A stretch of DNA of 64,000 nucleotides from Streptomyces sp. NRRL F-525 (lineage in GTDB: Bacteria; Actinomycetota; Actinomycetes; Streptomycetales; Streptomycetaceae). The notes below the pieces were generated by a model that had not been told where the DNA came from, searched no databases, and saw only the letters and a program-made list of their open reading frames with translations. Shown here piece after piece: positions 61,176-64,000 of the stretch. Location of the stretch: positions 117,721 to 181,720 of the forward strand of contig NZ_JNXE01000031.1 in assembly GCF_000716605.1 (NCBI RefSeq). The letters run 5' to 3'. How positions within the stretch are numbered: the stretch's first letter is position 1; each line of letters opens with the position of its first letter. A program made the translations under genes and the position numbers.

Positions 61176-61838
61176 GTGGGCGATGCGCCTTTCTGAGTCG
61201 CCAACACTGTAGGCACTTCAGGGCGTGCCCGGTTGTCAGATTCTGCAGCAGGGAACTCGGCACGTCTATGTGGTGGCGCACGCTGGGGATTTGAGGGTGG
61301 ATCAGGCAACACGAGGTCGGCGTAGCTACTTTGGCCAGGATCTGCTTTGGCGCGAGTGATCATGGCCCCGTAAGCTTCCGGCGGGTCGGGCAGTCTGTGG
61401 ACCTGCCCGTTAAAGCACGACGTTGGGGCCGTGATCTTCGAGGCTCGCGTCAAAGTGGCTGGCTAAAGTCGTGGAGCCGACCGCCCCAGCCACAGCGGGG
61501 TTCTCCCTTCGCATGGCCGCGTCCGCCGTCCGGCCGGTGGCATGGTGCGGGATCAGCGGGCTCCGTACGAACGTCCGCGCATCTGGCAGCGCCAGCCCGT
61601 GTGCCACCGCCACCACGATCCGGCCTCTTTCAGTAACACAAAGAGCTGCACCGTTGGGGATCACCGTTCGTCCTCCATGCCTGTGTTGGAATGTGGCCGC
61701 TGCGGCGGCGACGGACGGGCGGCGACGTGCGGCCGGTGGCGAAGACATGGAGGCGGCGCGGCGGCGACCGGCCGGCGCCGCCGCGTTGGTGCGGCCCTCG
61801 GTTTGATCCGACCTACTGGTATAAGCAAACGGGTGGAA
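61176..61838. other. region without a clear gene before the integrase
   Basis: 663 bases. Frames on both strands show high third-position GC in register with each other (61410-61830), so neither can be chosen, and none resembles the missing integrase N-terminus. The part up to about 61450 has mixed composition. It probably contains a deletion or insertion junction. Confidence 0.5.
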
Positions 61839-62777
61839 ATGGAGCTTGCCTATGGCCTGGCAGGCCTCGACCCCAGCACCGTCGAAACGGCCACGCTCTT
61901 GAGCGAGAAGCACGTCATTCCGTCGCTCGGCGCCCGCAAGCTCCGTGACCTCAGCGCGGAGGACGTAGACCGTTGGCTGGCCGCCAAGGCGAAGACTCTC
62001 AGCACGCGCACACTCCAGGGCCTTCACTCCTGCCTGAACCGTGCGGTCAAACGGGCCATGGCGCGGGACAAGGTGAAGCGCAACGTCGTCGAGCTGTGCT
62101 CGGTGCCGCAGGGACAGGCGGGGCGGCCGTCAAAGGCACTCACCTTCGTCCAGGCGGAGGCCGTACTGAAGGGGGCCGCTGGGACCTCCATGCACGCGTA
62201 CATCGTCGTCGCCCTGCTGACCGGGGCCCGGACCGAGGAGTTGCGGGCGCTCACTTGGGACCACGTCTTTCTGAAGGGGCGGCAGGACTTCGACCCGCCG
62301 CAGCCTCCGCACATCGCCGTCTGGCGGTCGGTTCGGCGGAGCGGGGACACCAAGACTCGGAAGTCCCGACGCACACTCGCCCTGCCGGCGCGCTGCGTGG
62401 AAGCGCTGTGGCAGCAGTTCGAGGATCAGGGGTGGGACCGGCTCGCCGCTGACGAGGAGTGGGAGGAACACGGACTCGTCTTTCCCTCGGCCGTGGGCAA
62501 GCCGCTCGATGCAGCCAACGTCCGCCGCGCCTTCCGTCAGGCGCTCAAAGACGTTGACGGTGTCGATGCCGCCGAGTGGACTCCCCGGGAGCTCCGGCAC
62601 AGCTTCGTGTCGCTGCTCTCCGACCGGGGTGTCCCTTTGGAGGACATCTCCCGGCTCGTGGGGCACTCGGGTACCGCCGTGACCGAGGAGGTCTACCGGA
62701 AGCAGATCCGGCCGGTCATCCAGACCGGCGCCGTCGTCATGGACGGCATCTTCGGAGCCGATCCGCGGAAGCCGTAG
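61839..62777 (+). CDS. tyrosine recombinase/integrase, 5'-truncated
   Basis: 312 residues from the ATG at 61839 (GTG at 61833 adds two). The core-binding domain begins almost at once ('YGLAGLDPSTVETATLLSEKHVIPSLGARKL'). The catalytic domain has 'TGARTEELRALTW' (Arg), 'TKTRKSRRTLAL' (Lys), 'TPRELRHSFVSLL' (His/Arg pair), 'RLVGHSG' and the nucleophile Tyr in 'EEVYRKQIRP'. Full-length members have about 80 more residues at the N-terminus (AP2/arm-binding domain); that part is absent from every frame upstream. The residual protein may be inactive on arm sites. Confidence 0.88.
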   Translation: MELAYGLAGLDPSTVETATLLSEKHVIPSLGARKLRDLSAEDVDRWLAAKAKTLSTRTLQGLHSCLNRAVKRAMARDKVKRNVVELCSVPQGQAGRPSKALTFVQAEAVLKGAAGTSMHAYIVVALLTGARTEELRALTWDHVFLKGRQDFDPPQPPHIAVWRSVRRSGDTKTRKSRRTLALPARCVEALWQQFEDQGWDRLAADEEWEEHGLVFPSAVGKPLDAANVRRAFRQALKDVDGVDAAEWTPRELRHSFVSLLSDRGVPLEDISRLVGHSGTAVTEEVYRKQIRPVIQTGAVVMDGIFGADPRKP

Positions 62778-62802
62778 ACGCTAAGTCACTCAGGAAGCGA
62801 TA

Positions 62803-62822
62803 GTCACGCAGTTAGACACTCA
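62803..62822 (+). repeat. candidate integrase arm-type site, right end
   Basis: GTCACGCAGTTAGACACTCA, one mismatch to 54976-54995, 57 bases inside the right attachment repeat and 25 bases after the integrase stop. Confidence 0.6.
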
Positions 62823-62830
62823 GCAACGCC

Positions 62831-62863
62831 AGAGGGCCCTTACCGATTCGGTGAGGGCCCTCT
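62831..62863. terminator. hairpin, island-supplied tRNA terminator
   Basis: A 15-pair stem (AGAGGGCCCT.. with ..AGGGCCCTCT, one G-T pair) and an ATT loop, 18 bases downstream of the 3' end of the tRNA gene. It seems to replace the terminator now stranded at 54796-54825. Confidence 0.65.
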
Positions 62864-62879
62864 GAACTGCTATTTGGCT

Positions 62880-62922
62880 GTCGGGGTGGCGGGATTTGAA
62901 CCCACGACCTCTTCGTCCCGAA
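62880..62922 (-). repeat. right attachment repeat inside tRNA-Pro
   Basis: 43 bases identical to 54835-54877, forming the 3' half of the intact tRNA gene. The crossover point during integration lies somewhere within it. Confidence 0.88.
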
Positions 62923-62954
62923 CGAAGCGCGCTGCCAAGCTGCGCTACACCCCG
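62881..62954 (-). tRNA. tRNA-Pro(CGG)
   Basis: 74 bases, minus strand. The acceptor stem CGGGGTG/CACCCCG is perfect. The D arm is GCGC/GCGC. The anticodon stem CTTCG/CGAAG holds loop TTCGGGA with anticodon CGG (proline). The T arm is GTGGG-TTCAAAT-CCCGC with the expected TTC. CCA is not encoded. It is the integration site of the island to its left. Confidence 0.95.
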
Positions 62955-63008
62955 ATGTCGCCACTCATCTTGCCAGTGTTGCTGCTCATCGCGGCGACGT
63001 CGTTTACT

Positions 63009-63788
63009 TTAGCCCACCGGTGGCTGGAGACGAAATCCGGTTTTGGCGCGGTGGCGGATGGGGTTGGGGCGGGCGTGGTCGAGGGCCACGAGGAGGACGG
63101 AGAGGGCGTAGAAGGCGAGACCGAGGAGGAGGGCGTTGCCCAGGACGCTCTTGTAGCCGTGCCGTTCGACGTCGAGGAACGAATAGAGGTAGCGGCCCGG
63201 TGTGCCGGGCAGGATCAGCTCGCCCCGGCCCAACGACACCGCCAGGTACGTCATCGGGTACAGCAGCCACGTCACCGCCATCCGCAGATGCAGCCGGCCG
63301 GGGGCGGTCAGGAACAGCCAGTCGACCACCGCCGCGATCGGGATCACCGTGTGCAGCACCTGGTTCGTCACCGCCTGCCAGCCGCTGACGGTTCCGCCCG
63401 TCATCGCGAACGGGCTCGACGCGTGCGCCAGGATCAGGTGGTACACCAGGCCGGTGATCGTGATGTACAGCAGTGCCGCGCCCGTGACCAGGGGGGAGAC
63501 GGGGCGACGGGCCGTCCAGGCGCGGCGGGCCGTGGCGATCATGACCAGGGCCAGCAGGATGTTGCTCTGGATCGTGAAGTACGTCAGCACCCGGATCGGG
63601 CTGCCGAGGAACAGGTCGACGGTCACCGCCGCTGCCGCCACGAGCGCGACCAGCAGTCGGTACGCCGCCGCCAGCGGGCGACGGTACGGGGCCACCACCG
63701 CGGTGGCGGGAACGGGTGAGGCGAAGAGTGCGGGCATACCGGGTACCGCGGGGAGGTCCGGGATGTCCCTGGGTATCGGAGCGGTCAT
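63009..63788 (-). CDS. Pr6Pr family membrane protein
   Basis: 259 residues from the ATG at 63788. Six hydrophobic helices with the conserved-looking '[22 protein letters not shown]' and '[20 protein letters not shown]', and the later '[16 protein letters not shown]' and '[21 protein letters not shown]', fit the Pr6Pr (FAR-17a/AIG1-related) family of actinobacterial membrane proteins. The role is unknown; relatives hydrolyse lipids. The C-terminus is basic. It lies between tRNA-Pro and the window edge, outside the island. Confidence 0.85.
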   Translation of the reverse strand: MTAPIPRDIPDLPAVPGMPALFASPVPATAVVAPYRRPLAAAYRLLVALVAAAAVTVDLFLGSPIRVLTYFTIQSNILLALVMIATARRAWTARRPVSPLVTGAALLYITITGLVYHLILAHASSPFAMTGGTVSGWQAVTNQVLHTVIPIAAVVDWLFLTAPGRLHLRMAVTWLLYPMTYLAVSLGRGELILPGTPGRYLYSFLDVERHGYKSVLGNALLLGLAFYALSVLLVALDHARPNPIRHRAKTGFRLQPPVG

Positions 63789-63828
63789 GCCCTCACGCTA
63801 GGCAGCGGGGACGAATCGGGCGATACGG

Positions 63829-64000
63829 GTGAGCTGGACGAGCTACCGCGGCGACCGCGACTCCACGAGGACCCCGCAGAAGCCCCCGTCCACTCCAGGC
63901 CCCTGGAACCCCCGGCCCCCGGCACCCCTCCCGGAACCCCCAACCCCCCTGGAACCCCCGGCCCCCCGGGAACCCTCAGCCTCCCCAGGAACCCCCGCCC
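63829..64000 (+). other. proline-rich open frame and low-complexity repeat at the right edge
   Basis: A frame from a GTG at 63829 stays open to the edge and would encode a Pro/Glu-rich N-terminus. Bases 63896-63998 are imperfect repeats of CCTGGAACCCCCGGCCCC. No ribosome-binding site is clear, so this may be either the start of a real gene with a proline-rich head or non-coding repeat. Confidence 0.3.

Larger units (their letters stand above)
54835..62922. mobile_element. integrated genomic island in tRNA-Pro(CGG)
   Basis: About 8.1 kb bounded by the 43-bp direct repeats, with the intact tRNA restored at the right end. Contents in order: a small hypothetical gene, the MBL, REC and dual-GHKL genes, a DNA methyltransferase gene, about 660 bases without a clear gene, and a 5'-truncated tyrosine integrase next to the tRNA. 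Much of 55.8-59.8 kb is visibly AT-richer than the chromosome, supporting transfer. No replication or conjugation genes are present. Confidence 0.85.

Noticed and set aside
61410..62027. Minus-strand 205-codon frame overlapping the integrase 5' end
   Set aside because: Its last 80 residues look protein-like, but a plus-strand frame in the same wobble register is equally open, it overlaps the integrase, and no family is recognised.
1..64000. CRISPR arrays, rRNA genes, transposases and secondary-metabolite synthases
   Set aside because: Looked for; no spaced direct-repeat array, rRNA, insertion sequence transposase, PKS or NRPS was seen.

Overview
The window is a piece of a Streptomyces chromosome or that of a close relative. 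Coding DNA is very GC-rich with G/C at almost every third position, GTG and TTG starts are common, and ATGA/GTGA/TGATG stop-start overlaps are frequent. Typical Streptomyces families are present: XRE/DUF5753 with DUF397, GAF-ANTAR, STAS, SigE-type sigma, PucR, DUF5063 and DUF5994. The order ybaB-recR-DUF5063 ... ask-asd-sigma factor matches, from memory, the SCO3613-SCO3619 neighbourhood of S. coelicolor.

Left part (1-13 kb): a small hypothetical gene, a tautomerase divergent from an XRE/MmyB-like regulator, a polytopic GT2 glycosyltransferase behind a GntR regulator, a class III aminotransferase divergent from a DJ-1/PfpI-MarR pair with tandem operators, a PASTA-less Ser/Thr kinase, a membrane-anchored PstS-like protein and a SLATT-like two-TM protein. 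Then come the core genes ybaB, recR and DUF5063 (13.2-14.9 kb). They are separated from ask-asd (22.6-25.0 kb) by accessory genes: a HigBA-type toxin-antitoxin pair, an XRE/DUF397 pair with a perfect operator palindrome, a winged-helix protein, a TauE exporter, a SnoaL-like secreted protein and an OmpR/EnvZ-type two-component system. After asd: a SigE-family sigma factor coupled to a putative membrane anti-sigma, SURF1, an S9 peptidase, a TrkA/RCK channel-like protein, a permease plus TIGR03943 pair, a MerR-like protein, a cold-shock protein with terminator, and a PucR regulator.

38.5-46.7 kb holds a YqiJ-like OB-fold membrane protein, a YqiK-type flotillin and a 1604-residue AAA 'DNA repair ATPase'-like protein, probably one membrane-domain system. 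46.9-52.4 kb holds a desaturase with a perfect 17-bp inverted repeat near its 5' end, two GAF-ANTAR proteins, a STAS protein, a membrane XRE sensor and a lipoprotein. 52.5-54.7 kb holds a two-gene operon whose products share a short motif (APIQNV..ISNV). The motif is C-terminal in the membrane protein and N-terminal in the small partner, an arrangement like bacterial amyloid-type homotypic signalling motifs.

54.8-62.9 kb is an integrated island of about 8 kb. It lies between two 43-bp copies of the 3' part of a tRNA-Pro(CGG) gene; the intact tRNA is at the right end. It carries an integrase missing its N-terminal domain, matching 20-bp repeats near both ends (candidate integrase arm sites), and an AT-richer minus-strand cassette. 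The cassette encodes a DNA N6-adenine methyltransferase, a protein with two GHKL ATPase domains (Hsp90/MORC-like plus histidine-kinase-like), a REC-domain protein and a ComEC-like metallo-beta-lactamase hydrolase. The last three genes are translationally coupled. I know no named system with this composition. By location and content it is the best candidate here for an undescribed, possibly defensive, signalling system. To its right is a Pr6Pr-like membrane protein and a proline-rich low-complexity end.
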